Source: Flavobacterium sp. | GTDB lineage: Bacteria; Bacteroidota; Bacteroidia; Flavobacteriales; Flavobacteriaceae | Direction of reading: 5' to 3' | Assembly (NCBI GenBank): GCA_002733185.1 | Contig: NVUT01000008.1 | Location: 60,854-95,086, forward strand | DNA length: 34,233 nt | Shown here: piece by piece, positions 1 through 8,515 of the stretch | How the letters are laid out: every line of letters starts with the position of its first letter | Numbering within the stretch: position 1 is the first letter of the stretch | The notes under the pieces: generated by a model | The model's database searches: none | The model's input: the letters and a program-made list of their open reading frames with translations, nothing else | What the model was told of the DNA's origin: nothing | Translations under genes and position numbers: made by a program

Positions 1-1369
1 TAATTTGAGCATCCATTTTAATCTCAGGAATTAATAATTTTGGATCGATGGTTTCAGAAACCACTTTTTCAAACTGATCTTTAAACGCTTCGTAATTTTC
101 TTCTAATAAAGTAAGTCCCGCAGCATATTTATGACCACCAAATTGTTGGATAAATTCCGAGCAAGCTTCCAAGGCATTATACACATCAAATCCTTTTACA
201 CTTCTTGCCGAAGCTGCCAATACATCGCCACTTTTTGTAAAAACTAAGGTGGGACGATAATAGGTTTCAATTAATCTGGAAGCAACAATCCCAATCACAC
301 CTTTATGCCAGTTTTCATCGTAAACAACGGTTGTAAATCCTTCTTTTTCATTATTGGTTTCAATTTGCGCTAATGCTTCAATCGTAATTTGTTTATCGGC
401 TTCTTTTCTATCGGTGTTAAATTGATCAATATCTACGGCATATTCGGCAGCTAAGGTTTGATCGTTTTCAGAAAGGAGGGTTACGGCGTGATTTCCGTGT
501 TTCATTCTTCCAGCTGCATTAATTCTTGGAGCGATAATAAAAACAACATCTGTAATTGTTAATACTTTCTTTTTTACTTGCTGAAGTATCGCCTTAAAAC
601 CAGGTCTCGGATTGTTATTAATTACTTGCAATCCGTGGTAGGCAAGAATTCTGTTTTCATCCACAATCGGGACAATATCTGCACCAATCGCTGTAGTAAC
701 TAAATCGAGATAAAGGATTAAATCGTCTATGGTTTCTCCTTTTTTGGAAGCCAATGCTTGTACGAGTTTAAATCCTACACCACAGCCACAAAGTTCTTTA
801 AAAGGATAATCACAATCGTCTCTTTTTGGGTCTAAAACTGCCGCTGCATTTGGGATTTCGTTTCCCGGACGGTGATGATCGCAAATAATAAAATCGATAT
901 TTTTATCTGAAGCATAAGCAACTTTGTCGATGGCTTTTATTCCACAATCCAAAGCAATAATTAATGAAAAATCGTTGTCTTCGGCAAAATCAATTCCTTT
1001 AAATGAAATGCCATAACCTTCTCCATAACGATCTGGAATATAGGTCGCCACATTCGGATAACTTGTGAGTAAATAAGAAGACAATAAAGCCACACTAGTA
1101 GTTCCGTCCACATCGTAATCTCCATAGATTAAAATATTTTCTTCAGCAGCAATAGCAGTTTCAATTCTTGCAACTGCCTTATCCATATCCTTCATTAAAA
1201 AGGGATCGTATAAATCGTTTAGATTTGGACGAAAAAAGTCTTTAGCTTCTTTAAAGGTTTCAATTCCTCTTTGTACTAATAAGGTTGCAGTCGATTTTTC
1301 TACACCTAATTCTTTAATAAGATGTTCAACTTTATTAGAGTCTGGTTTTGGTTTAAGTGTCCAACGCAT
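1..1369 (-). CDS. recJ: Single-stranded-DNA-specific exonuclease RecJ (3' end cut by window edge)
   Basis: RecJ is a 5'-3' exonuclease on single-stranded DNA that acts in recombination and repair. My translation of the complement from ATG at 1369 gives about 456 residues without a stop. It shows the DHH-phosphoesterase motifs: GDYDVDGT near residues 83-90, DCG near 141, DHHRPG near 164 and, in the DHHA1 part, GGHKYAAG close to the window edge. Full-length RecJ is about 565-580 residues, so roughly 110 C-terminal residues lie outside the window. The first residues, MRWTLKPKPD, resemble the usual flavobacterial RecJ start. It diverges from the T9SS gene at 1598, with 228 bp between them in which I saw no exact TAnnTTTG promoter. 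The family assignment is secure. Confidence 0.96.
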   Translation of the reverse strand, partial: MRWTLKPKPDSNKVEHLIKELGVEKSTATLLVQRGIETFKEAKDFFRPNLNDLYDPFLMKDMDKAVARIETAIAAEENILIYGDYDVDGTTSVALLSSYLLTSYPNVATYIPDRYGEGYGISFKGIDFAEDNDFSLIIALDCGIKAIDKVAYASDKNIDFIICDHHRPGNEIPNAAAVLDPKRDDCDYPFKELCGCGVGFKLVQALASKKGETIDDLILYLDLVTTAIGADIVPIVDENRILAYHGLQVINNNPRPGFKAILQQVKKKVLTITDVVFIIAPRINAAGRMKHGNHAVTLLSENDQTLAAEYAVDIDQFNTDRKEADKQITIEALAQIETNNEKEGFTTVVYDENWHKGVIGIVASRLIETYYRPTLVFTKSGDVLAASARSVKGFDVYNALEACSEFIQQFGGHKYAAGLTLLEENYEAFKDQFEKVVSETIDPKLLIPEIKMDAQI

Positions 1370-1597
1370 AGTTTTTTGAAATTCCAAGAATAAACTTTAA
1401 ACTCCCAGAAATGTATGGAAATTTTTAGTTTGAATTTTAGCTTTTTTATAGTGGGAAGTAAAGAGTAAATGTAAAAATAATTCTTTAATAAAACATCAAA
1501 TTTGGAAATTTCTTAAATTTTTTATACATTCATTGATGCAAATAATAAGCTGTTTCCTTTTTGAAATTCCTCCCTAGTTTATTTTAATTTTTTTATT

Positions 1598-3091
1598 ATG
1601 AAAACTAAAAACGGTATTCTTTCATTCGTATTTTTTACTATTTCTTTTTTGGTATTTTCTCAAGATGGTGTTTTAGATCCTTCTTTTGGCGATAACGGTA
1701 TTGTAACAATGGATTTTTATAATTATAAAGATTATAGCTTTGGTATCTCTCAGCAAAATAGCGGTAAAATTATTTCAACAGGACAAATAGAAACGGAAAA
1801 TGATATATCTCAAGGGTCATTAGTTAGGTTTCAGACAAATGGTTCTTTAGATACCACTTTTGGGAACGATGGAGTTGTTCTCTTAGATCTAGGAACCTAT
1901 TTTTATTATTATAACACTATTTTTTCGCTAGATAATGACGAATTAATTGCGGGAGGTACTATTGGGAATTGGGGCGAAAAGGATTTTATAATTAGTAAGT
2001 TTATGCCTAATGGAGATGTTGATTCTGGTTATGGTGTAAACGGAAATAAAATAATTGACTTTCTTACTGAAGATGATGTTCTTTTACAAACAATTCAACA
2101 TAATGGAAAAACATTAGCAATGGGACGTTCTAAAGTAGGTTCAGAATATTTTATTTCATTAGCAAAACTACTTCCCTCTGGAGAATTAGATACTGATTTT
2201 GGTATAGATGGTTTACTTACATTAGATATTAATGAGGGATATTTTAATTCATTTTCAGCTTCTTTACAAGATGATAATTCAATTATTTTATCATTTACGG
2301 AAGATTTAAATAGTAACAATAGAGCGAATAAAATTATTAAACTTTTGGAAAATGGGACTATAGATAACACTTTTGGAAACGATGGAGTTATAGAAATTCT
2401 ATTTAGTGACGTTAATAATATTCGATCAACTATTGAGGTAGATTCTAACAATAAAATTCTTTTTATGATTACTCAAGATATTGAACTTGATGTATATTCT
2501 AGTTCAATATCTCGTTATACATCAACGGGTAATTTAGACACAACTTTTGGAACGAATGGTTTCTATAATTTTGAAACTTCTTTTTATTCTCGAAAAATAA
2601 TTATTCAACCCAATTCAAGAATTCTTATTGGCGGTGGGATTCCCGGGTTTGAAAGCTCTCAATTTGTATTAAAACGTTTGTTTGATAATGGAACAATAGA
2701 TAATTCATTAAACGAAAATATTTATGGAAATTTTGAAAACTCAGATTTTATCCTTCAAGAAGACGGAAAAATATTGGCTACAGGAAGCACTTATTGGTAT
2801 GATGGTCCAGAAGACATGGTACTTGTTCGTTATAATAACGATCCTTTAAGTATCTCAGACAACAATATCAAAAACCTTATTGTTTTCCCCAACCCCTCAA
2901 AAGGAATATTCAACATAACCCACGGTTTTATTGTTTCTGAAACAACATATCAAATTTTAGATATCACGGGAAAACTTATCCAACAAGGAAATATGTCTGG
3001 CGAACAAACGCAGTTAGATATTTCTCAATTTGAAAATGGTGTGTATTTGTTTACTTCAGAAGGAAGTACGGTTCGATTGATAAAAAACTAA
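1598..3091 (+). CDS. Delta-60 repeat protein with T9SS type A sorting domain
   Basis: This is a 497-residue secreted or surface protein. A hydrophobic signal peptide ending near FSQ (residues 1-22) is followed by about seven copies of a roughly 60-residue repeat. Each repeat carries a core like LDTTFGNDGVVLLDL (for example DPSFGDNGIV, LDTDFGIDGL, IDNTFGNDGV, LDTTFGTNGF), the signature of delta-60 repeats, which probably form a beta-propeller. The last 75 residues (IVFPNPSKGIFNI, ITGKLIQQG, FENGVYLF) are a type A T9SS C-terminal sorting domain, so export should use the signal peptide and then the type IX machinery. The substrate or role is unknown. Its stop at 3091 directly abuts the stop of the convergent OsmC gene. 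Confidence 0.9.
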   Translation: MKTKNGILSFVFFTISFLVFSQDGVLDPSFGDNGIVTMDFYNYKDYSFGISQQNSGKIISTGQIETENDISQGSLVRFQTNGSLDTTFGNDGVVLLDLGTYFYYYNTIFSLDNDELIAGGTIGNWGEKDFIISKFMPNGDVDSGYGVNGNKIIDFLTEDDVLLQTIQHNGKTLAMGRSKVGSEYFISLAKLLPSGELDTDFGIDGLLTLDINEGYFNSFSASLQDDNSIILSFTEDLNSNNRANKIIKLLENGTIDNTFGNDGVIEILFSDVNNIRSTIEVDSNNKILFMITQDIELDVYSSSISRYTSTGNLDTTFGTNGFYNFETSFYSRKIIIQPNSRILIGGGIPGFESSQFVLKRLFDNGTIDNSLNENIYGNFENSDFILQEDGKILATGSTYWYDGPEDMVLVRYNNDPLSISDNNIKNLIVFPNPSKGIFNITHGFIVSETTYQILDITGKLIQQGNMSGEQTQLDISQFENGVYLFTSEGSTVRLIKN

Positions 3092-3514
3092 TTATTCGTT
3101 TATATGAATCGTAATAATTACCTCAGCAAAAGAACGAAACATTTTAATAACACCGCAATAACGCTCTTCAGATAAAGTGACTGCTTTTTTAATCTTTTCT
3201 TCGTTTAAATCGCTTCCTGTAAAGTAATAATCGATTCTTACTTTGTCGTAGTATTTTGGGTGTTCGGTAGTCATATTACCATCAACAACTACACTGAAAC
3301 TATCAATAGCTACACGCATTTTTTTCAATAAAGAAAGCACATCCAAACCCGTACAACCTCCAATAGAGGAAAGCATTAAAGCCTTAGGATTCATCCCTTG
3401 TTCGGTTCCTCCAAAAGCTAGATCAGTTTCCATTAAGAGGGTTTTACCGTTAGGGTTGTCAGATTCCAAAAGCATATTTTCTTTCCAGGTACTTGTTACT
3501 TTATGTGTTGCCAT
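3092..3514 (-). CDS. OsmC family protein
   Basis: This is a 140-residue protein of the OsmC/Ohr superfamily; members reduce organic hydroperoxides with two conserved cysteines. Both are visible: Cys54 in SSIGGCTGLDVL and Cys120 in SEERYCGVIKMF. The context is that of the OsmC/YhfA-like branch rather than typical Ohr. The start at 3514 gives the canonical MATHKVTSTW beginning. An exact TAAATTTG promoter element lies 22 nt upstream. It is divergent from the AhpD-like gene at 3677, so two small cysteine-based antioxidant-type genes share one promoter region. The substrate is not known from the sequence. Confidence 0.93.
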   Translation of the reverse strand: MATHKVTSTWKENMLLESDNPNGKTLLMETDLAFGGTEQGMNPKALMLSSIGGCTGLDVLSLLKKMRVAIDSFSVVVDGNMTTEHPKYYDKVRIDYYFTGSDLNEEKIKKAVTLSEERYCGVIKMFRSFAEVIITIHINE

Positions 3515-3536
3515 AATTTTCTGTTTAATTTGATTG

Positions 3537-3544
3537 CAAATTTA
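3537..3544 (-). promoter_or_regulatory. Bacteroidetes -7 element for the OsmC gene
   Basis: On the minus strand this reads TAAATTTG, an exact match to the TAnnTTTG element of Bacteroidetes promoters. It lies 22 nt before the ATG. I see no convincing -33 TTTG at the usual distance. Confidence 0.55.
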
Positions 3545-3643
3545 CAAAATACCTATTAGTATTTTATTCCTTTTAAATAGATATTAATAATAGTGAAAAC
3601 AGCTTTGTCTATATAAATCCTTGCAAGAGAATACTCAAACCTT

Positions 3644-3651
3644 TAGCTTTG
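3644..3651 (+). promoter_or_regulatory. Bacteroidetes promoter for the AhpD-like gene
   Basis: TAGCTTTG matches the -7 consensus TAnnTTTG. A CTTG at 3620-3623 lies 20 nt upstream, in the right place for the -33 element. The ATG follows 25 nt downstream. Confidence 0.6.
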
Positions 3652-3676
3652 TTTTTCATCAAAAAAAAATAACCGT

Positions 3677-4267
3677 ATGCCTTTAGTAACTCCTTTATCG
3701 CCCGATCACAGTCCCGAAACCAAACAATTAGCAGATTTCTTTAACGAAACCCTTGGCTTTTGCCCCAATAGCGTACTTACCATGCAACACCGTCCAGCGA
3801 TTAGCAAGGCATTTATAAATCTTAATAAAGCGGTTATGGCGAATGATGGTCGTGTAACTTCGGCATTAAAACGTATGATTGCTTGGGTTAGTAGTAATTC
3901 GGCAGGATGTCGTTATTGTCAGGCACACGCTATTCGGGCTGCGGAAAGATACGGAGCAGAGCAAGAACAATTAGACAATATTTGGGACTACCGAACACAT
4001 TCCGCTTTTTCGGAAGCAGAAAGAGCTGCCTTAGACTTTTCATTGGCAGCTTCACAAATTCCAAATGCCGTAAATGAAGAAATTAAAACACGTCTATACC
4101 AACATTGGAACGAAGGTGAAATAGTAGAAATGCTTGGGGTGATTTCTTTATTCGGATATTTAAACCGTTGGAATGATTCTATGGGGACTTCTATTGAAAG
4201 TGGTGCTGTAGAAAGTGGCGATCAATATTTAGGAAAACATGGCTGGAATGAAGGGAAACATGTTTAA
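3677..4267 (+). CDS. Carboxymuconolactone decarboxylase / AhpD-like family protein
   Basis: This is a 196-residue, mostly helical protein. It carries the AhpD-type active-site motif SAGCRYCQAHA (Cys78, Cys81, His84), in which the CxxC pair and histidine act as a thiol peroxidase or reductase centre. It resembles the peroxidase-related carboxymuconolactone decarboxylase subfamily rather than the true decarboxylase, which lacks the CxxC. Its start, 25 nt after an exact promoter element, is well supported. It is transcribed away from OsmC, consistent with a peroxide or thiol stress role; that part is inference. It ends 20 bp from the stop of the convergent OLD gene. Confidence 0.9.
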   Translation: MPLVTPLSPDHSPETKQLADFFNETLGFCPNSVLTMQHRPAISKAFINLNKAVMANDGRVTSALKRMIAWVSSNSAGCRYCQAHAIRAAERYGAEQEQLDNIWDYRTHSAFSEAERAALDFSLAASQIPNAVNEEIKTRLYQHWNEGEIVEMLGVISLFGYLNRWNDSMGTSIESGAVESGDQYLGKHGWNEGKHV

Positions 4268-4287
4268 CGCATTATTCTTATAAGATT

Positions 4288-6204
4288 TTACTGTTTTACA
4301 AACCTATACAGCTCTTTTATTATTTTATTTAATAATAAGTTTTCATTAATTAACTCTTTATAATCTATACCAGATTCTATTAAAAAATCACAAAGTCTAA
4401 ATTTATAACTGGTGTTTAATGTTCCTGAAATAGCTTTAAAAGCTTTGTGGCTTGTTTTTGGAATACCATTTTTAACAAATAAGTCTTCATAAAATTTTCC
4501 TAGACCAATTTTTTTGAAATCACTTTGTTTTATTTTAAGTTCTTTAATTTCATCAAACAATCGTTCCTCCTTTAATAAAATTTTAGAAAAGGATAAAATA
4601 ATTTTTGAGGGTAACAGGTTTTCTATTTCAACAACTTCTGTGTTTTGATATTTAAAATTCTTCTTGTTTTTAGATAAAATTTCAAGTTCTTTTTTTCTTT
4701 TTCCTTTTTTTGTTGTCCCTTTAGCATTATCATTATCTGCTAGTAAATATATTTTATTTGAAATTGCAAAAGAGTTAATTTCTTCTTTTACTATTTCATT
4801 TGCTTCATTAAATTTATCATCAAATAAATAATGTGAAATTAAAGACCCTCCATATTCAAAAAAAGCAAAATCAATGTCTTCAATTAATGGAGACTCCCCC
4901 TTATTAATAGAATATTGTCTTAACCAATAGCTCAAATATTTCCTGTCTGTAGGTCCTTCTACCCAAATAGAAGAGTTTGCAATTAGGACAGAAGAATTTG
5001 ACACTCCTAAAATGTCTAGCGTATCTTTTGTTGGTTTTTTTAAATATTCAATAGTAATTGATTTCTCATTTATCTTTTCAAATTGAAAAATTGATACATC
5101 TTTACTTAAAATTGATGCATCCAAAAAATGATTAGAATGTGTTGTCATGAAAAGTTTAAGATTTTTTTTCTTAAGATATTCATCTTCCAAAATAGTTCTT
5201 AAAAATATTTTTTGGTATCCTGGGTGTAAATGATTCTCTGGTTCATCTATAAAAATCCAATCATTATTTGAAGCCGTGAAAATTGGAAACATCAGTAAAA
5301 TAATTGATTGTAAACCGTCTCCTAAATCCCACAAAAACCTCTCCTCATCTCCTATCAAAAAACGAATTTTTCTTTTGTCATTTGAAGATGTAATTTTAAT
5401 TCTTTGGTTATCAAAAAAATTAATTGATAAAAATTCTTCAAATTTATCCTTTCTCTCCTGTATTTTAAATTCTTCTCCTTGAAGATGCCTAATACTATCA
5501 AATAAATCTAATCCAATAAAAACATCTGTTTCAATTTTATAATTTTCTTTGATTGTTTCAAGAAATGTACTTTTATTTAAATTGTCGTTTGCATTTGCAT
5601 ATCTTAAAACAGGAATATATTTTCTCTTACTTATTATATTCTCCTGATGAAATAAGAGATCCTTTGAAAGAATTTTATTTAGTTTAATAATTTCTTTCAC
5701 ATTGTTAAGATAATTAATATCTTGTTGTAATATCCCTTTTTTTTCCAAGGATTCTATTTCAAATAAAATTTCGTTTTCAAGGTTAGTAAATAATTCTAAA
5801 TCTATTTTACTTGTCAAATACTTTAAAATGTCAACTCTATTATCAATATTTGATAGTTTTGCATAGTTTTCGATATTATTTCTTATATTTCTCATATTTC
5901 TTGAAGAATAATTTAACACTCTGCCATAGATGTTTTTAACATTTGAAAATAATTCTAAAATTGACGCATCTCCTTTGAACACTTCTATTTGAGGTTTGTT
6001 TAATTTAAAAACACCTCTTAAAAACCTGCTTTTCCCGCTATTATTAGCTCCAATAAAAAAATTTATCTTTTCAAAATTTTTTAAAATGGAAATTCCTTTA
6101 CTATTTAATTTTGGGAAGACTAAATCTTTATTAATTTTATAATTTGTTAAAAAAAGCTCTTCAGGGATTTCTGTATTATTCTTATATTTAATTCCAATAT
6201 TCAT
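4288..6204 (-). CDS. OLD-family AAA ATPase with TOPRIM nuclease domain
   Basis: This 638-residue protein combines an ABC/SMC-like ATPase and a TOPRIM domain, the OLD (overcoming lysogenization defect) architecture. Visible motifs are Walker A GANNSGKS (52-59), an ABC-signature-like DLGDGLQS near 290, Walker B WIFIDEPENHLHPG near 315-328, an H-loop MTTHSNHFLD near 352, then TOPRIM glutamate in WVEGPTDRKYL near 410 and a DxD in LLADNDN near 490. OLD proteins are ATP-dependent nucleases, several with anti-phage activity. No UvrD-like GajB partner is adjacent, so it resembles a stand-alone class 1 OLD. It is very A+T-rich and lysine/asparagine-rich compared with its neighbours, suggesting transfer. 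Its ATG (6202-6204) overlaps the rsmI stop as ATGA, so translation is probably coupled. A defence role is inference. Confidence 0.88.
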   Translation of the reverse strand: MNIGIKYKNNTEIPEELFLTNYKINKDLVFPKLNSKGISILKNFEKINFFIGANNSGKSRFLRGVFKLNKPQIEVFKGDASILELFSNVKNIYGRVLNYSSRNMRNIRNNIENYAKLSNIDNRVDILKYLTSKIDLELFTNLENEILFEIESLEKKGILQQDINYLNNVKEIIKLNKILSKDLLFHQENIISKRKYIPVLRYANANDNLNKSTFLETIKENYKIETDVFIGLDLFDSIRHLQGEEFKIQERKDKFEEFLSINFFDNQRIKITSSNDKRKIRFLIGDEERFLWDLGDGLQSIILLMFPIFTASNNDWIFIDEPENHLHPGYQKIFLRTILEDEYLKKKNLKLFMTTHSNHFLDASILSKDVSIFQFEKINEKSITIEYLKKPTKDTLDILGVSNSSVLIANSSIWVEGPTDRKYLSYWLRQYSINKGESPLIEDIDFAFFEYGGSLISHYLFDDKFNEANEIVKEEINSFAISNKIYLLADNDNAKGTTKKGKRKKELEILSKNKKNFKYQNTEVVEIENLLPSKIILSFSKILLKEERLFDEIKELKIKQSDFKKIGLGKFYEDLFVKNGIPKTSHKAFKAISGTLNTSYKFRLCDFLIESGIDYKELINENLLLNKIIKELYRFVKQ

Positions 6205-6890
6205 AATAATTTTTTTAATCTATTTTCCCCCCCAACTACAATAACAATCTCACCTTTGGGAGGTTTATTGGTGTAATATGCTAATACTTCGGAAGCCGTA
6301 CCTCGTATAGTTTCCTCGTGAAGTTTAGTGATTTCTCTAGAAACTGAAACAGGTCTATTAGCTCCAAAATATTCAACAAATTGAGTCAATGTTTTGAGTA
6401 ATTTATGTGGCGATTCATAGAGAATGATGGTTCTAGTTTCTTCGGCAAGAAGTAATAAACGGGTTTGTCTGCCTTTCTTTGCAGGGAGAAAACCTTCAAA
6501 CACAAATTTATCATTTGGCAATCCACTATTTACCAAAGCAGGGACAAATGCTGTGGCTCCAGGTAAACAATCTACTTCTATTCCTGCTTCCACACAAGCA
6601 CGAGTTAATAAAAACCCGGGATCACTAATGGCTGGAGTGCCTGCATCGCTAATCAATGCAATCGTTTCACCATTATTAATTCGTCTTACAATTCCCTCCA
6701 CCGTTTTATGTTCATTATGCATATGGTGGGAATGCATTTGAGTGGAAATATCGAAATATTTTAATAATTTCCCACTAGTTCGAGTGTCTTCAGCAAGTAT
6801 TAAATCGACTTCTTTTAAAACTTCAATAGCTCTAAAAGTGATGTCTTTTAAATTTCCAATAGGTGTTGGTACCAAATATAATTTTCCCAT
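6201..6890 (-). CDS. rsmI: 16S rRNA (cytidine(1402)-2'-O)-methyltransferase
   Basis: RsmI methylates the ribose of C1402 in 16S rRNA using S-adenosylmethionine. The translation begins MGKLYLVPTPIGNLKDIT, the typical RsmI start. It continues with AEDTRTSGKLL, ISDAGTPAISDPG and LPGATAFVPALVNSGLP, the tetrapyrrole-methylase fold motifs. I chose the ATG at 6890 rather than the in-frame upstream ATG at 6923, because the extra 11 residues (MKKDLINFQFK) are not family-like and would overlap the gene behind. The product is about 229 residues, matching Bacteroidetes RsmI proteins that lack the C-terminal extension. It sits in a leftward operon between the 260-residue hypothetical gene and the OLD gene. 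Confidence 0.96.
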   Translation of the reverse strand: MGKLYLVPTPIGNLKDITFRAIEVLKEVDLILAEDTRTSGKLLKYFDISTQMHSHHMHNEHKTVEGIVRRINNGETIALISDAGTPAISDPGFLLTRACVEAGIEVDCLPGATAFVPALVNSGLPNDKFVFEGFLPAKKGRQTRLLLLAEETRTIILYESPHKLLKTLTQFVEYFGANRPVSVSREITKLHEETIRGTASEVLAYYTNKPPKGEIVIVVGGENRLKKLL

Positions 6891-6903
6891 TTTAAACTGA
6901 AAA

Positions 6904-7686
6904 TTAATTAAATCTTTTTTCAATAATTAACATAAATCGCTCTGCATACTCCTCTTTTCCTTCCCAATTATTATAATCTGGCTTAATAGTAGAATTTATA
7001 AACGAAGCAGCTTCAGTATGTGATTCCATAGTGTTAATTTGCGATAAAACACGCGTGTAATCATCTGCACTTCCTTCAAATAAATGCTTAATAAAAGCCA
7101 AACGATCGTTTAGTCCAATATTTAAACCTTGATTTAATTTATCGTTGATAGACTTCGGTTTTTCTGGCTCGGGTACTTTCTCAAATTTTTTTTCAGCACT
7201 TTGATTTGAATTATTCAAAGCTAATTTTTCTTCATCTATACGTTCAAAAACAGGCATTTCTTGATAGGAAGAAGCGAACTCTTCTATTTCATTAGAAAAT
7301 TTTTCAGATGATTGTTTATCGTCGGGTTGCTTCGGTAAGATATCTTTTAAAATCTCATCTAATTTCTGAGTTTCATTAGGCATTTGTGCCATGATATCCT
7401 TAATTTTATCCATCAAAGGTTCTACCAATGCCTCTTCGTTGGAAGGTTGAGGTACCGCTTCAGGTTCTTTAAACCAATTTTCTTCTCTATAGGTTTTTGA
7501 ATCGATTGCAGGGCGTTCGGGTTTTTTAAATTCAGTTTCAACACTCGTTTCTAAGAATTCTAAGACCGATAATTTCTCGTAAAGTTGAATTAATGTGTTC
7601 TTTATTTGTGAAATATCAAGGTCATTTTCAGAGGTAATTATTCGCTGAGCTAATGTGTTTATTTGGGATAGGACTTTCTTTTTCAT
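6904..7686 (-). CDS. Conserved flavobacterial hypothetical protein
   Basis: This is a 260-residue cytoplasmic protein with no signal peptide or membrane segment. The N-terminal part (1-45) is helical and coiled-coil-like (LAQRIITSENDLDISQIK). The middle (about 60-180) is acidic, proline-rich and low-complexity, and probably disordered. The C-terminal part (about 185-260) is compact and looks best conserved: INDKLNQGLNIGLNDRLAFI, then LFEGSADDYTRVLSQIN and a terminal helix. I do not recognise a function. From memory, proteins of this type sit beside rsmI and opposite tdk in flavobacteria. Its stop lies 13 bp before the chosen rsmI start, so the two are probably one transcript. Confidence 0.82.
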   Translation of the reverse strand: MKKKVLSQINTLAQRIITSENDLDISQIKNTLIQLYEKLSVLEFLETSVETEFKKPERPAIDSKTYREENWFKEPEAVPQPSNEEALVEPLMDKIKDIMAQMPNETQKLDEILKDILPKQPDDKQSSEKFSNEIEEFASSYQEMPVFERIDEEKLALNNSNQSAEKKFEKVPEPEKPKSINDKLNQGLNIGLNDRLAFIKHLFEGSADDYTRVLSQINTMESHTEAASFINSTIKPDYNNWEGKEEYAERFMLIIEKRFN

Positions 7687-7704
7687 ATGTTTAGAGTTTA
7701 TTTT

Positions 7705-7730
7705 TTAGCGGTAACATATGTGTTCGCTAA
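7705..7730. promoter_or_regulatory. Imperfect palindrome between divergent genes (possible operator)
   Basis: TTAGCG (7705-7710) and CGCTAA (7725-7730) form the outer arms, with AACA/TGTT as inner arms around TATG and a two-base asymmetry. It lies in the 187-bp gap between the leftward 260-residue gene and tdk, close to the former. It could be an operator or a short RNA hairpin. No regulator is implied by the sequence. Confidence 0.35.
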
Positions 7731-7873
7731 GAGTAATTACACTATATAATAATAATTTTAATTTGCTCGGTTCATAAATATTAAAATAAAGCAAATTATC
7801 TATTTTGTTTTTATAAATTTACACAACCTTTATGTAAACGTCAAGGAATTCTGTTTTAGTTTAAAAATATTTT

Positions 7874-8512
7874 ATGTTTCTCGAAAATACTGTAAATCAA
7901 AAAGAAAAATTTGGATGGATTGAAGTCATCGCGGGCTCAATGTTTTCGGGTAAAACAGAAGAACTTATCCGAAGATTAAAGCGCGCAAAATTCGCCAAAC
8001 AAAAAGTAGAAATCTTTAAACCTGCTATCGACACTCGCTACGATGACGACTCTGTTGTATCGCATGATAGTAACGAAATTCACTCAACACCAGTTCCTGC
8101 AGCCGCAAATATTCCAATTTTAGCCGATAGTTGTGATGTTGTTGGTATTGATGAAGCTCAATTTTTTGATGATGAAATTGTAAAGGTCTGTAACGATCTT
8201 GCCAATCGTGGCGTTCGGGTAATTGTAGCTGGATTGGATATGGATTTTAAAGGAAATCCATTTGGACCCATGCCAGCACTTATGGCAACCGCTGAGTATG
8301 TTACCAAAGTTCACGCTATTTGTACTCGTACTGGAAACCTCGCCAATTATAGCTATCGAAAAGCAAAAAGTGACGACCTTGTTCTTTTAGGTGAAGTTGA
8401 TGAATACGAACCGTTATGTAGATCTGCTTATTACAAAGCCATGTTGAAAGAAAAAGTTAAAAAAATGAAGGTTACAGAACCTGAAGAAATTTCTAAAAAA
8501 AAGCAAGTCTAA
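7874..8512 (+). CDS. tdk: Thymidine kinase
   Basis: This 212-residue type II thymidine kinase phosphorylates thymidine in the salvage pathway. The P-loop GSMFSGKT is at residues 21-28, and the catalytic glutamate is in GIDEAQFF (Glu94), followed by [13 protein letters not shown] and the lasso region. Bacterial Tdk usually binds zinc through two Cys pairs. Here only the first Cys of each pair remains (CTRT and CRSA), which I believe is common in flavobacterial Tdk proteins. It leads a cluster with alr (3-bp gap) and mscL. No exact TAnnTTTG element was found in the 187-bp upstream gap. Confidence 0.96.
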   Translation: MFLENTVNQKEKFGWIEVIAGSMFSGKTEELIRRLKRAKFAKQKVEIFKPAIDTRYDDDSVVSHDSNEIHSTPVPAAANIPILADSCDVVGIDEAQFFDDEIVKVCNDLANRGVRVIVAGLDMDFKGNPFGPMPALMATAEYVTKVHAICTRTGNLANYSYRKAKSDDLVLLGEVDEYEPLCRSAYYKAMLKEKVKKMKVTEPEEISKKKQV

Positions 8513-8515
8513 AGA

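Noticed and set aside
1370-1597. Possible small gene or RNA between recJ and the delta-60 gene
   Set aside because: The 228 bp are A+T-rich with no open frame of interest, no strong hairpin and no exact promoter match.
6424-6741. Plus-strand open frame of 105 codons inside rsmI
   Set aside because: It is a shadow of the well-supported rsmI frame and shows no family similarity; the same holds for the other frames opposite tdk, asd, mscL, the EamA gene and porZ.
6891-6923. Upstream start for RsmI
   Set aside because: The extra 11 residues are not family-like and overlap the preceding gene; the ATG at 6890 gives the canonical MGKLYLVPTP start.
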